This document shows positions 26,350 to 34,808 of a stretch of 54,013 nt of DNA, in pieces. The stretch is taken from contig NZ_FTMZ01000029.1 of the NCBI RefSeq assembly GCF_900156335.1, positions 1 to 54,013 on the forward strand. The letters run 5' to 3'. The notes beneath the pieces are model-generated. The model made no database searches. It was not told the origin of the DNA and worked only from the letters and a program-made list of their open reading frames with translations. The translations under genes were made by a program, and so were the position numbers. Source of the DNA: Sphaerotilus natans. Its GTDB lineage: Bacteria > Pseudomonadota > Gammaproteobacteria > Burkholderiales > Burkholderiaceae_C. Each line of letters starts with the position of its first letter. Within the stretch, counting starts at the first letter, position 1.

Positions 26350-26457
26350 TTGCGCTGGATCGTCGAGCGCAGCTTCGCCTGGGGGGATGAGAACCGGCGC
26401 CTGTGAAAGAACTGCGAGCACTGGCTCGGCACGCGCCTGCAGCCCTTCCACCGATTT
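26350..26457 (+). pseudogene. remnant of an IS5-family transposase C-terminus
   Basis: The plus strand encodes RWIVERSFAWGDENRRL, a TGA stop at 26404-26406, then KNCEHWLGTRLQ. This matches the end of IS5-group DDE transposases (RWVVERTFAW...RRLWKNCE...TSLQ), whose final catalytic Glu is in the WVVER segment. The TGA sits where TGG (Trp) is usual. Only about 35 codons remain and nothing of the element's left part is visible. It lies between the GH3 gene and the outer-membrane channel gene. Confidence 0.7.
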
Positions 26458-26488
26458 TTTGGTACTGGTGCAGATACTCAAAAAATCG
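26452..26488. terminator. AT-rich inverted repeat downstream of the channel gene
   Basis: CGATTTTTTG at 26452-26461 is the exact reverse complement of CAAAAAATCG at 26479-26488, with a 17-base loop. It begins 12 bases beyond the stop of the minus-strand gene at 26500 and would give a T-run in either direction. It may be a terminator or the end of the decayed insertion sequence. Confidence 0.4.
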
Positions 26489-26499
26489 TAGACATGCTC

Positions 26500-27315
26500 T
26501 TAAAAATGGTATTGCGCGAGCAACATCACGGCATCCTGGCTGCTACCAACGACCTGCGATGAGTCGTTGCCGTACTTGTTGCGCCATCCCTCGTAGCCGA
26601 ATCCGGCCTGCAGCGCGCGGCTGCCGATGTCGAACATCAGCGTGGCCCGCGCCAGCAGCTCAGGGCGGGTCGCGGCACCGAAGCCGTCCCGTCCCTTCGC
26701 CCCCGTCAGGTCCAGCAGACCGCCGAAGGTGATGCCGGAACCGACTGGAATCGCCCAAGTGCTCGACGCCGACCAGGTACGGTCAAAATGCACGCGACGC
26801 CCGACGATGCCGTTGTTGTTGCGCTCGTCGTAGAGGTGCACACCGACGTTCCAAAAACCGGCGCTGATCGGCAGCGCTGCTTCCAGGCCTAGACGCAGCT
26901 TGCGCACCTGCGGCGCGAAGGGCACGTTCTTGGTGTTGAGGTCCAACCGTGACACCAGCGACAGATCCTTGAACGGACCGGCGCTGATAGCCTGGCCACT
27001 GATCGCCGGCAACGACAGCGTGCGCTGGACGATGGCATAGGCTTCCTGCGCGCCGCCCCCTCCGCCAGTGGCAGGGTCGTTTGCATCCGACTTGAGCACG
27101 TCGGCCAGTAGCAGGTTGGCACCCAGTCGGTCGCCGCTGACATGGGTCAGGTTAAGCACCGTCTTGGCGATCGGCTCGGGGTTGCCAGGCTCGGTGAAGC
27201 GCCGACCCTGGCGCAGCTGTACGCTGGTATCGCTCCAGTCAGCAGCGTATGCAGGCAGCAGCGGCAGCATCGTCAGGGCGAGCGCAAGCGCCCGCAGGTC
27301 GTGACCTCGGTTCAT
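26500..27315 (-). CDS. outer-membrane channel, Tsx/OmpK-like
   Basis: This 271-residue protein has a signal peptide (ALALTMLPLLPAYA-A) followed by alternating-hydrophobicity strands typical of a 12-strand barrel, and ends with the C-terminal Phe signal (AQYHF). Segments such as TVLNLTHVSGDRLGANLLLADVLKS and the long middle hairpin resemble nucleoside-specific channel (Tsx/OmpK) proteins. Similar channels are often found with catabolic operons, so here it may admit the aromatic or ester substrate. It is the last gene of the minus-strand cluster, 77 bases after the esterase stop. Its leader, with GATTCC and GAGGAGACATTCCC, resembles that of rhaS. Confidence 0.72.
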   Translation of the reverse strand: MNRGHDLRALALALTMLPLLPAYAADWSDTSVQLRQGRRFTEPGNPEPIAKTVLNLTHVSGDRLGANLLLADVLKSDANDPATGGGGGAQEAYAIVQRTLSLPAISGQAISAGPFKDLSLVSRLDLNTKNVPFAPQVRKLRLGLEAALPISAGFWNVGVHLYDERNNNGIVGRRVHFDRTWSASSTWAIPVGSGITFGGLLDLTGAKGRDGFGAATRPELLARATLMFDIGSRALQAGFGYEGWRNKYGNDSSQVVGSSQDAVMLLAQYHF

Positions 27316-27353
27316 GGGAATGTCTCCTCGTTCTCTCTGGGGAATCTTGTGGA
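27316..27353 (-). promoter_or_regulatory. purine-rich leader upstream of the channel gene
   Basis: On the minus strand this reads GATTCC, CCAGAGAGAAC, then GAGGAGACATTCCC and ATG. It is the closest match in the window to the rhaS leader at 10193-10232, although the coding regions are unrelated. Confidence 0.4.
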
Positions 27354-27392
27354 CAGCGGCGTCCGGGCCCGGGACGCCAGCGGGGCCGGGAT

Positions 27393-28325
27393 TCAGCGCC
27401 CGGCGGCCGCGGCGCATCGCCGCACGAAATCGGCCAGCGGCGCGCTCACCGTCTCGTCGGCGGTGTTGAAGCTGTGGCCGGCCGAGAAATGGTTGTGCTC
27501 GCGCAGCAGGCGCAGCTCTGGCGCGAAGCCGTGGCGCGAGACCAGCCGGGCGAACAGCTCGCCGGCCTGCACTTGCATCTGCAGCAGATCGCGCTCGGCG
27601 ACGCTGATCCACAGCGGCAGCGGCGCGGCATCGATGTGGTCGACCAGGCTGGCGGCGTCCCAGTCGGCCGGATCGCTGCCGAAGTAGGCCTCGTTGCGCG
27701 GGTCGGGCGTGGCGATGCCGAACTGCGGGCGGGCCAGCCCCTCCAGCCGCGCGTTGTAGGGGCCCGAGAACAGCGCCGCCCCGGCGGGGCGCCAGCCCTC
27801 GGGCTGGAAGCGCCGCCCCAGCGTGGCCGCAGCCACATGGGCGGCACCGGCCGACTCGCCCGCCAGCACGATGGCCTCAGGGTCGCCGCCCAGGGCCTCA
27901 GCCTGCGCCTGCAGCCAGGCCCAGACCGCCGCCACATCCTGCGGTCCGCTGGGCCAGCGGCTCTCGGGCGCCAGCCGGTAGTCGGGCAGCACGGTGACGA
28001 AGCCCTGGCGCGCGCCCCACCAGCCGACGTTGGCGCGGGCCTGGCGGCTGCCGCGGATGAAGCCGCCGCCGTGGAACCACACCAGCACCGGGCACCGCGC
28101 CCCAGCCCCGTCCCCGGCCGGCACGAAGACATCGAGCTGATGGCGCTCGTGCCCGCCGTAGCGCAGGCCCTCGTGCCGCACGACGCCCTCGCGGGGCTGA
28201 TCGCGCAGCAGCGGCGCATACAGCGCCTGCACCTCGGGCAGGTTGAAGCCGGGGCCCAGTTCGCGCAGCCGCGCCGCGATGGCCTCGGGCACGGCACCGG
28301 GCGGATGGATCAAAGAGCGGGTCAT
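27393..28325 (-). CDS. alpha/beta hydrolase, HSL-type esterase
   Basis: This 310-residue hydrolase is of the hormone-sensitive-lipase group. WFHGGGFIRGS is the HGGG oxyanion motif, LAGESAGAAHVAA holds the nucleophilic Ser in GESAG, ISVAERDLL the acid region, and EHNHFSAGHSF the catalytic His region. There is no signal peptide, so it is cytoplasmic. Its ATG overlaps the MFS stop as ATGA, so it is coupled to the transporter. It could hydrolyse an imported ester or a ring-cleavage product. Arylformamidase-like enzymes share this fold and cannot be excluded. Confidence 0.85.
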   Translation of the reverse strand: MTRSLIHPPGAVPEAIAARLRELGPGFNLPEVQALYAPLLRDQPREGVVRHEGLRYGGHERHQLDVFVPAGDGAGARCPVLVWFHGGGFIRGSRQARANVGWWGARQGFVTVLPDYRLAPESRWPSGPQDVAAVWAWLQAQAEALGGDPEAIVLAGESAGAAHVAAATLGRRFQPEGWRPAGAALFSGPYNARLEGLARPQFGIATPDPRNEAYFGSDPADWDAASLVDHIDAAPLPLWISVAERDLLQMQVQAGELFARLVSRHGFAPELRLLREHNHFSAGHSFNTADETVSAPLADFVRRCAAAAGR

Positions 28326-29476
28326 GCGATCACTCCGGTCTGCAGGGCCTGCGGCGAGCGGGCCGCGCGGTCCATGCACAGGGCCGCGACCAGGCCGATG
28401 CCCAGCGCCGCCAGTCCAAGGGCCTCGAAACCGAGGAAGTTCACCAGCGAGCCCCCCAGCACCGGGCCCAGCGCGGAGCCGGTCATCAGCATCGCCGGGG
28501 TGGCGGCGGTCGCCCGTCCCGAGGGATCGAGCCGTGCCAGCAGGCCGAAGGCGAAGGTGTGGGTGAAGATCATCACCGCCGCCAGCACCGAGGCCGCCGC
28601 CGCCCAGGGCAGGAAGTGCGCGCTCCACATCAGCGTCAGGGCCAGCAGCGCCTGCACCAGTGGCCCGAGCCGCAGCACCCAGGCCGGCGCCAGACGCCGC
28701 TCCAGCCAGGCCGCCAGCGGCGCGGGCACCAGGTTCACCAGGCCCAGCGTCACCAGCACGCCGGCCAGGGCATCGACCCCGAAGCCACGGTGCATGCCGA
28801 CACGCTCCAGGAAACTGAAGCTCATGGCCTGCACCAGGGCCATCGCGCTGATGCCGGCCACGCAGCTGCCGATCCACGGCCCCGGCGCTTCGGCTCGGGC
28901 CGTCTCCTGCGGCAGATCGGCCTGTTCGTCCTGCGGAAAGGCACCGGCGCAGGCCAGTGCGGCCAGCACCATCACCAGCGCGAACAGACCGAACAGCACC
29001 GGGCTGCCATGGCGCTCGACCAGCGTCGGTGCACTCGCCAGAAACAGCACCGCAAAGACCCCCAGCCCCATGCCCGCCAGCGCAAAGACCCGATGCGGCC
29101 GCGGGCTGCGACCGATCGTGGCATGCGTGGTGCTCAGCGACACGCCCACGCTCAGCCCGGCCAGCAGGTGCCCGACGCCCAGCGCAGCGGCGCTGGCGGG
29201 TGCGGCCATCAGGCCGAAGACGAGTGCGGCCAGCGCATAGCCCATCGCCGCCCGCCGCCCGGCGGGCCCGCGTGGCGCACGCCGGGCCAGCAGCACGCTG
29301 GCCACGACCGCCCCGCCCAGGAACAGCGACACCAGCAGCCCGGCCTGCTGCGCGTCGAAGCCCCGGTGGCGCACCAGGGTGCCCACCCAGATCGGCAAGG
29401 CGATCAGGTCGATCATGCCGGCGCAGTGCGCCACCACCAGGGTCGCCACGCCGACCCGGTCCCTGAAGATGCTCAT
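28322..29476 (-). CDS. MFS transporter
   Basis: This 384-residue protein has about 12 hydrophobic segments and an MFS-like loop after helix 2 (LLARRAPRGPAGRRAAMGYA). The N-terminus FRDRVGVATLVVAHCAGMIDLIALPIWVGTL resembles small MFS permeases found in aromatic-acid operons. It is presumably the inner-membrane importer or exporter for the substrate of this cluster. It follows the amidohydrolase by 23 bases and is translationally coupled to the esterase. Direction of transport is unknown. Confidence 0.82.
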   Translation of the reverse strand: MSIFRDRVGVATLVVAHCAGMIDLIALPIWVGTLVRHRGFDAQQAGLLVSLFLGGAVVASVLLARRAPRGPAGRRAAMGYALAALVFGLMAAPASAAALGVGHLLAGLSVGVSLSTTHATIGRSPRPHRVFALAGMGLGVFAVLFLASAPTLVERHGSPVLFGLFALVMVLAALACAGAFPQDEQADLPQETARAEAPGPWIGSCVAGISAMALVQAMSFSFLERVGMHRGFGVDALAGVLVTLGLVNLVPAPLAAWLERRLAPAWVLRLGPLVQALLALTLMWSAHFLPWAAAASVLAAVMIFTHTFAFGLLARLDPSGRATAATPAMLMTGSALGPVLGGSLVNFLGFEALGLAALGIGLVAALCMDRAARSPQALQTGVIA

Positions 29477-29499
29477 GGTTGGCTCCTTCGCGTCAGGAC

Positions 29500-30753
29500 T
29501 CAGGACCACGAGGCGTCGAGCGTGGCGGGCGCCTTGTGGAAGCGTCCGTCCTTCATGATCGCGCGCAGGCGGTGGCGGTCCTGCAGGATCGACACATCGA
29601 CCGTCGGGTCGCCATCGACCAGCAGCAGGTCGGCCAGGAAGCCCTCGCGCACCTGGCCGAGTTCCTCGCCCTGGCCCATGAGCTCGCCGCCCAGCGCGGT
29701 GGCGGCGTGCAGGGCCTCGGCGGGCGTGTAGCCGAAATGCTCGACCCACAGCGCCAGGTCGCGGGCATTGCGGCCGTTGGGGTTGAAGGGGAAGCCGTAG
29801 TCGCCGCCGGGCAGCAGCCGCACGCCGCGCCGGCGCAGCGCCGGCACCAGGCGCTTCTGCGCCGCCAGGACCAGCGCGGCGTCCGCCTTCATGTGCGTCA
29901 TGTCGATGTGCGGCGGGGGCGTGGCGTCCAGTGTGGCCTGCACGATGCCGATGCTGGGCGCGACGAAGAGGCGATCCTTGGCCGACTCCAGCAGGTCCAG
30001 CGCCGCCTCGTCGGCGTAGGTGCAGTGGTAGAGCACCCGGAAGCCCGCCTTCACGCCCAGGCGCACCGCCTCGGCCGCGTGGGCATGGCCGGTCAGCCAG
30101 ACGTCGTGCTCGCGTGCGGCCTGGCCGGCGGCCATCAGCTCCTCCTCGGTGTAGAGCAGCTCGTGGCTGGCGCCCGGCTTCAGGGCGCTTTCGCCCGAGA
30201 TGAGGAACTTGACCGCCTTGGCGCCGATCGTCTTGCAGTCGGCCACGAAGGCCGCCACGCTGGCCGGGCCGCGACCGTGCGCATCGACCTGCCCCGGATC
30301 GAGCACACCGTCGTTGGGCGGCTCGCGCTCGACCGAGGAGGCGATCAGGCGCGGTCCCGGCAGGCCGCCCGAATCGATCTGCTCCTTCAGGAACACCTCC
30401 AGCTGCTTGCTCAGCGCGCCGGCCGAGTAGGCGCTGGTGAAGCCGTGGTCGAGCAGAATGCGGGCATTGCGCGCCGCGGTGAGCGCGAGCTGCTCGGGCG
30501 GCAGCCACATGCCAGGCACGAACTTCTCGACCGAGCTCGGCCAGGTCAGGTGCGCGTGGGCCTCGGTGAGTCCGGGCATCAGCACGCCGCCGCGGCCATC
30601 GATGACGCGGGCGCGGTCACGCGGCACCTGCGCGCCGTCGCGGGCCACCGCGGTGATGCGCTGGCCTTCGATGCGGACCTCGCCGGCAAAGGGCGCGCTG
30701 CCGCTGCCGTCGAAGATGCGCACCTGGGTGAAGATGAGGGCGGGGGATGTCAT
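29500..30753 (-). CDS. amidohydrolase (imidazolonepropionase-like)
   Basis: This 417-residue cyclic amidohydrolase has the metal-binding HAH in MPGLTEAHAHLTWPS, further His residues in TGHAHAAEAV and LYHCTYADE, and the catalytic Asp in LPGGDYGFPFNP. The N- and C-terminal beta-sandwich (VRIFDGSGSAPFAG; LLLVDGDPTVDVSIL) is complete. It has no signal peptide. Relatives hydrolyse Xaa-Pro dipeptides, imidazolones, atrazine-like rings or lactams. In this operon it may open an N-containing or lactone intermediate; the substrate is not recognisable. ATG 30753 is preferred over the in-frame ATG at 30804, which adds an unusual Thr/Gln-rich extension. Confidence 0.82.
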   Translation of the reverse strand: MTSPALIFTQVRIFDGSGSAPFAGEVRIEGQRITAVARDGAQVPRDRARVIDGRGGVLMPGLTEAHAHLTWPSSVEKFVPGMWLPPEQLALTAARNARILLDHGFTSAYSAGALSKQLEVFLKEQIDSGGLPGPRLIASSVEREPPNDGVLDPGQVDAHGRGPASVAAFVADCKTIGAKAVKFLISGESALKPGASHELLYTEEELMAAGQAAREHDVWLTGHAHAAEAVRLGVKAGFRVLYHCTYADEAALDLLESAKDRLFVAPSIGIVQATLDATPPPHIDMTHMKADAALVLAAQKRLVPALRRRGVRLLPGGDYGFPFNPNGRNARDLALWVEHFGYTPAEALHAATALGGELMGQGEELGQVREGFLADLLLVDGDPTVDVSILQDRHRLRAIMKDGRFHKAPATLDASWS

Positions 30754-30820
30754 GTCTTGTCTTGTCTCCTGGGTTGTCGTTTCTGTCTGCCGGGATCGCC
30801 GCACGCCGGCTGGTCGGAAT

Positions 30821-32362
30821 TCAGCCCGGCTGCGGCACGCGTGCGTCCTGCAGCAGGGCCAGTACGCCGGCCGTGTCCGCGGCGGTGCCGAAGACGTGGT
30901 GATCGGGCCGGAGCACCACCGCGTGGGCCTGGTGGCGCGCCATCCAGGCCGCCGCCACCCCGTCGTGCTCGAGCTCGCGGCGCAGGTCGACGAGCGTGAA
31001 GCCCGCCGGCAAGGCCGGCACGGGCAGCGAGCCGTCGCTCACCAGGCGCCAGCCGCAGCCGTGGCGGGTGTCCATCAGCACGCCCTGAGGCCCGTGTGCG
31101 TCGTGCAGTCGCGGCTGCGGGAACAGCGCCCCGGCGCCCGGCGTCGCGGTGATCAGCCCGGCCGACAGCGGCGGCAGCACGTCCTGGCGCGGGGTGTCGC
31201 GCACCACGCCGCCGCATTCGGCCAGCAGCTGGGCATCGCGCTGGCGGGCGCGGTCGACATCGCGCTCGCAGATCACCGCGCCGATGGCCTTGATGCGGCG
31301 GGTGAGCTCGCGCACATGGGTCGCGCGCTCCTGACCGTAGCTGTCGAGCAGGCGCTCGGCCGCCTCGCCCGTGACCTCGCCGCGCTGCACCGCGACCAGC
31401 TTCCAGCAGAGATTGGCCGCGTCGCGCACGCCCTGGCACATGCCCTGGCCCAGGAAAGGCGGCTGCATGTGGGCCGCGTCGCCCGCGACGAAGGCGCGGC
31501 CGACCCGCCAGCGCTCGGCCACCAGCGCGTGAAAGCGGTAGCTCGACTGGCGCCAGAGCTCGCCGTCGTGCGGCGTGATCCAGCGCGACAGCAGCGCCCA
31601 GGTGCCCTCGGGGGTCGCGGCCTCGCGTGGGTCCTCGCCCGCCTTCAATGAGATCTCCCAGCGGCGATGGTTGCCGGGGCCGATGACATACGTGCAGGGC
31701 CGCTCGGGCTCGCAGTACTGCACGCTGGTGGCGGGCAGCTTCGCCAGGCCCTGAGGGTTGACGCACACATCCACCACCAGCCAGGGCTCGTCGAAATCGA
31801 GGTCCTCCAGCGCGATGCCGAGCTGGCCGCGCAGCCGGCTGGAGCCGCCGTCGCAGGCCAGCAGCCAGCGCGCGCGCACCCGGCCCGAGCCGCCCTCGGC
31901 GGTGGTGAGCTCCAGCGTCACGCCCGCCTCGTCCTGGCGCACCGATTCGACTTCGGTCGACAGCGCCACCGTCACCGTCGGCAGGGCCGCGACCCGCGCG
32001 CGCAGCTCCCGCTCCACCGGTGGCTGGGTGAAGACCAGCGAGGGCACGTAACCCTGCGGATGGGGCGGCTCGACCATGGTCATGCGCCGGATCAGCTGGC
32101 CGTCCACGCCGAAGTATTCCGACGGCGTGAAGGGCTCGCAGAAGGGGGCGACCGCCTCGGCCACGCCGATCTGCTGGAACACCCGCATGATCTCGTGGTC
32201 GAGCGCGATCGCGCGCGGGATCTCGTGCACGCCGGGCAGGCGGTCGCCGACCCACACGCGCAGGCCTGCCTGGCCGAGCAGCGCGGCCGCCACCGCGCCG
32301 ACCGGGCCGAAGCCGACGATGGCCACGTCGTAGGGCGCCTGCGGGACAAGGAAGTCACTCAT
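30821..32362 (-). CDS. FAD-dependent aromatic monooxygenase, MhpA-like
   Basis: This 513-residue flavoprotein hydroxylase has the FAD-binding GFGPVG at residues 17-22, the DG motif in LLACDGGSSRLRG and the GD motif in GRAFVAGDAAHMQPPFLGQGMCQG. The pattern SYRFHALVAERWRVGRAF before GD is typical of MhpA-type 3-(3-hydroxyphenyl)propionate and resorcinol hydroxylases. It should add a second hydroxyl to a phenolic acid to create the diol for the extradiol dioxygenase two genes upstream. The C-terminal thioredoxin-like domain from about 400 is present. It starts two bases after the FAH gene stop. Confidence 0.88.
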   Translation of the reverse strand: MSDFLVPQAPYDVAIVGFGPVGAVAAALLGQAGLRVWVGDRLPGVHEIPRAIALDHEIMRVFQQIGVAEAVAPFCEPFTPSEYFGVDGQLIRRMTMVEPPHPQGYVPSLVFTQPPVERELRARVAALPTVTVALSTEVESVRQDEAGVTLELTTAEGGSGRVRARWLLACDGGSSRLRGQLGIALEDLDFDEPWLVVDVCVNPQGLAKLPATSVQYCEPERPCTYVIGPGNHRRWEISLKAGEDPREAATPEGTWALLSRWITPHDGELWRQSSYRFHALVAERWRVGRAFVAGDAAHMQPPFLGQGMCQGVRDAANLCWKLVAVQRGEVTGEAAERLLDSYGQERATHVRELTRRIKAIGAVICERDVDRARQRDAQLLAECGGVVRDTPRQDVLPPLSAGLITATPGAGALFPQPRLHDAHGPQGVLMDTRHGCGWRLVSDGSLPVPALPAGFTLVDLRRELEHDGVAAAWMARHQAHAVVLRPDHHVFGTAADTAGVLALLQDARVPQPG

Positions 32363-32364
32363 CG

Positions 32365-33228
32365 TCAGGCCTCCGCGCGGATCGGGTTGACCAGGGTGCC
32401 GATGCCCTCGATCTCGATCTCGATGGTGTCGCCCGGCTTCATCCACACCGGCGGCGTGCGCGCCTGGCCGACGCCGGCGGGCGTGCCCATCACCAGCACG
32501 TCGCCGGGCTCCAGCGTCATGCACTCCGACAGCAGCGCGATCGTCTCGGCCACGCTCCAGATCATGTCGGCGGTGTTGGCGTCCTGCATCACCTGGCCGT
32601 TCAGACGGCTCTGGATACGCAGGCCGGCGGCGCCCGCGGGCAGCGCATCGGCGCTCACCAGCACCGGCCCGAAGGCGCCGGTGGCGTCGAAGTTCTTGCC
32701 GATCGACCACTGCGGCGTGCGCTTCTGGTAATCACGCACCGACATGTCGTTGAAGACGCTGTAGCCGAAGACATGCGAGAGCGCCGCGTCCTGCGACACA
32801 TGGCGGGGCACGCGCGAGCCGATCACCACCGCCAGCTCGGCCTCGTAGTCGAAGCGCTCGGACACCTTCGGACGCACGCCCGGCGCGCCGTGCCCGATCA
32901 GCGAGCTCTTGCCGCGCAGGAACAGCCATGGGTACTCGGGCTTCTCGCGCCCGCCCTCCTTGGCGTGGTCGAAATAGTTCAGGCCCAGGCAGACGGTCTT
33001 GCCCGGCTCGGGCAGCAGCGGCGCCAGCGTCAGCTCGGCCAGCGCCCGGCGTGGCGCGGCGCTGCCGAGCGCCGCCCGTGCGGCCGCGGCCAGATCGATG
33101 CCCTGCGCCAGTGCGGCGCGCAGGTCGGCGGGCACCTGCGGCTGCGCCGCGTTCAGGTCGATGACCTGATTGCCGTCGAGCAGGCCCAGGCGCGGCTGGC
33201 CGTCCAGCAGGAAGGTGGTGAATTTCAT
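32365..33228 (-). CDS. fumarylacetoacetate hydrolase-family protein
   Basis: This 287-residue FAH-family enzyme hydrolyses C-C bonds in ring-cleavage products or hydrates/decarboxylates 2-oxo acids. Metal ligands E129 and E131 lie in RFDYEAELAVVIG and D161 in GYSVFNDMSVRDYQ. GLNYFDHAKEGG is the catalytic His loop and MGTPAGVGQART the C-terminal signature. The small N-terminal domain (MKFTTFLLDGQPRLGLL) is present. Between a dioxygenase and a hydroxylase gene, it most likely processes the meta-cleavage product or acts as a 2-oxopent-4-enoate-type enzyme. Start 33228 has weak ribosome-binding signals. Confidence 0.88.
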   Translation of the reverse strand: MKFTTFLLDGQPRLGLLDGNQVIDLNAAQPQVPADLRAALAQGIDLAAAARAALGSAAPRRALAELTLAPLLPEPGKTVCLGLNYFDHAKEGGREKPEYPWLFLRGKSSLIGHGAPGVRPKVSERFDYEAELAVVIGSRVPRHVSQDAALSHVFGYSVFNDMSVRDYQKRTPQWSIGKNFDATGAFGPVLVSADALPAGAAGLRIQSRLNGQVMQDANTADMIWSVAETIALLSECMTLEPGDVLVMGTPAGVGQARTPPVWMKPGDTIEIEIEGIGTLVNPIRAEA

Positions 33229-33301
33229 GGTGGATGTCGCTCTGCGAAGAAGGAAAGGAATCGGTGGAACCGTTGGACGCGGCGGGCCCTGCGGATCAGA
33301 C

Positions 33302-34204
33302 TCAGACCGGCACGAACAGCACGTTGCGCTGCGCGACCTTCAGCTCGGGCCGCGCCGGCCCGATGCCCCACTGGTCGGTGCGCCCCGGCGGCCAGGTCCA
33401 GTCGGCAGGGGCGCCGGCGCGGTAGGTCTCGTCGATCTGCTCGACCTCGGCCGTGTACTCGATGACCTCGCCGAAGGGCCCGACGAAATAGTTGAAGACG
33501 TTGTCGCCGGGACCGTGGCGCCCGGGGCCCCAGACGATGGGAAATCCCGCATCGCTCATGCGCCCGCCTCCGCGCATGACGTCGTCGAGCGCCGGCATCA
33601 GGAAGGCGATATGGTTGAGCGCGTCGTTGTCGGTGTCGCCGATCGCCAGCGTGTGGTGATCGCGGTCGCAGTTCATGAAGGCCATGATCCGGGTGCGGTC
33701 CGACAGCCCGAAGCCCAGCGCCTGTTCCATGAAGCGCTGCGTGGCAGCCACGTCGTGGCTGTTGAAGACGGCATGAGCCAGGCGCACCGGCTGGTCGGCC
33801 GGCACCGGCTGCCCGGCCTCGCTCGGGTGCAGCCGGTCGCCGTGGACGATGTGGAAGACACGGCCATGCGGGTCGGCGATGCGCAGCGCCAGGCCTCCGG
33901 CCGGGTCCTTCGAGGCGCGGGGCGCATGCAGCACCCGGCCGCCTGCGGCCAGCGTCGCGGCGGCCACGGCTTCCAGCGCTTCGACCGAGCGGGCGCGCAG
34001 GCTGGCGTGCCGCACCGCCAGGCACGGGCCGGCGTGGAGCGACAGCAGGTGGTGGTCGGGGCCGCTGCCGCGCAGGTAGAGCGCGTCCTCGGTGCGCGCA
34101 GACACGGTCAAGCGCCAGACCTCGGTATAGAACGCCTCGGCACGGGCGAGGTCGGGCACGTCTAGCGCGACGCTGCGCAGCGCACGGATCCAGGGGGAAG
34201 CCAT
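33302..34204 (-). CDS. VOC-superfamily extradiol ring-cleavage dioxygenase
   Basis: This 300-residue protein has two glyoxalase/bleomycin-type (VOC) domains. The second holds the expected 2-His-1-Glu iron site: H144 in RLAHAVFNSHD, H198 in LNHIAFLMP and E249 in FGEVIEYTAE. The first domain (about 7-125) lacks a full ligand set, as in BphC-like type I extradiol enzymes. It should cleave a catechol-type diol made by the monooxygenase. It is the second gene of the operon, 46 bases after the HbpS-like gene. Relatives also act on 2,4,5-trihydroxytoluene or hydroxyphenylpropionate diols, so the substrate stays open. Confidence 0.86.
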   Translation of the reverse strand: MASPWIRALRSVALDVPDLARAEAFYTEVWRLTVSARTEDALYLRGSGPDHHLLSLHAGPCLAVRHASLRARSVEALEAVAAATLAAGGRVLHAPRASKDPAGGLALRIADPHGRVFHIVHGDRLHPSEAGQPVPADQPVRLAHAVFNSHDVAATQRFMEQALGFGLSDRTRIMAFMNCDRDHHTLAIGDTDNDALNHIAFLMPALDDVMRGGGRMSDAGFPIVWGPGRHGPGDNVFNYFVGPFGEVIEYTAEVEQIDETYRAGAPADWTWPPGRTDQWGIGPARPELKVAQRNVLFVPV

Positions 34205-34250
34205 CACGGGGCTCCTGTCAGTGAGAAGGTGGAAGGGGGCGGCGCGGCGC

Positions 34251-34679
34251 TCAGTCAGCGCGCAGGCCGGCAGCCTGCACGCCGGCCAGGCAGATCGCCT
34301 CGTCGTCGTCGCCAGGCGCCCCGGAGGCGCCGACCGCGCCGAGCAGGCGGCCATCGGCGGCGCGGATCGGCACCGCGCCCGTCTGGGCGATGAAGCGGCC
34401 CTGCGAGGTCGCTGACAGCGCCTGGAAGAAGTGAGGGTTGCCGCGGGCGCGCTCGGCCAGCACCCGGCTGCTGGCGCCCAGGCCCACCACCGCCCAGGCC
34501 TTGCCGGTGGCGATGTCGGTACGCAGCATGCTGGCGCCATCCTCGCGCGCCGCGGCCTTCAGGTGGCCGGCCTCGTCGAGTACCACCACCGCCATCGGCG
34601 GATGAGCGCCCTGGCGGGCGGCCGTCAGCGCGGCCTGCAGAATCAGGCTGGCCTGCGCCAGCGTCAGCGGGGTCTTCAT
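34251..34679 (-). CDS. GlcG/HbpS-family (DUF336) protein
   Basis: This 142-residue protein is of the GlcG/HbpS family. Hallmarks are MAVVVLDEAGHLKAAAREDGA near the N-terminus, IATGKAWAVVGLG and the Gly-rich end LLGAVGASGAPGDDDEAICLAG. HbpS in Streptomyces binds haem and iron; most family members sit in catabolic operons with unproven roles, perhaps in cofactor or oxidative-stress protection of the dioxygenase. It is the first gene of the ring-cleavage operon, divergent from a LysR gene. Its leader carries GATTCC and GAGGAGACATCCCG. Confidence 0.85.
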   Translation of the reverse strand: MKTPLTLAQASLILQAALTAARQGAHPPMAVVVLDEAGHLKAAAREDGASMLRTDIATGKAWAVVGLGASSRVLAERARGNPHFFQALSATSQGRFIAQTGAVPIRAADGRLLGAVGASGAPGDDDEAICLAGVQAAGLRAD

Positions 34680-34716
34680 CGGGATGTCTCCTCGGTCTCT
34701 TGGTCTTGTCTGGAAT
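34680..34716 (-). promoter_or_regulatory. purine-rich leader upstream of the HbpS-like gene
   Basis: On the minus strand this reads GATTCC, an AGACAAGACCAAGAGACC stretch, then GAGGAGACATCCCG and ATG. It shares the arrangement of the leaders at 10193, 21947 and 27316. Confidence 0.4.
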
Positions 34717-34743
34717 CAAGTCTAGGAAGACCCGAGCCATCCA

Positions 34744-34783
34744 TCCATAGCATGTGATCGATAGTGATAATCCATGCTGTGGA
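34744..34783. promoter_or_regulatory. inverted repeat, candidate LysR operator
   Basis: TCCATAGCATG at 34744-34754 and CATGCTGTGGA at 34773-34783 form an 11-base inverted repeat with one mismatch and an 18-base spacer, in the 129 bp gap between the divergent ring-cleavage operon and LysR gene. Location and AT-rich spacer fit a LysR-type binding site controlling both directions. Confidence 0.55.
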
Positions 34784-34808
34784 TGAGACTGCCTGACGGA
34801 GACACCCG

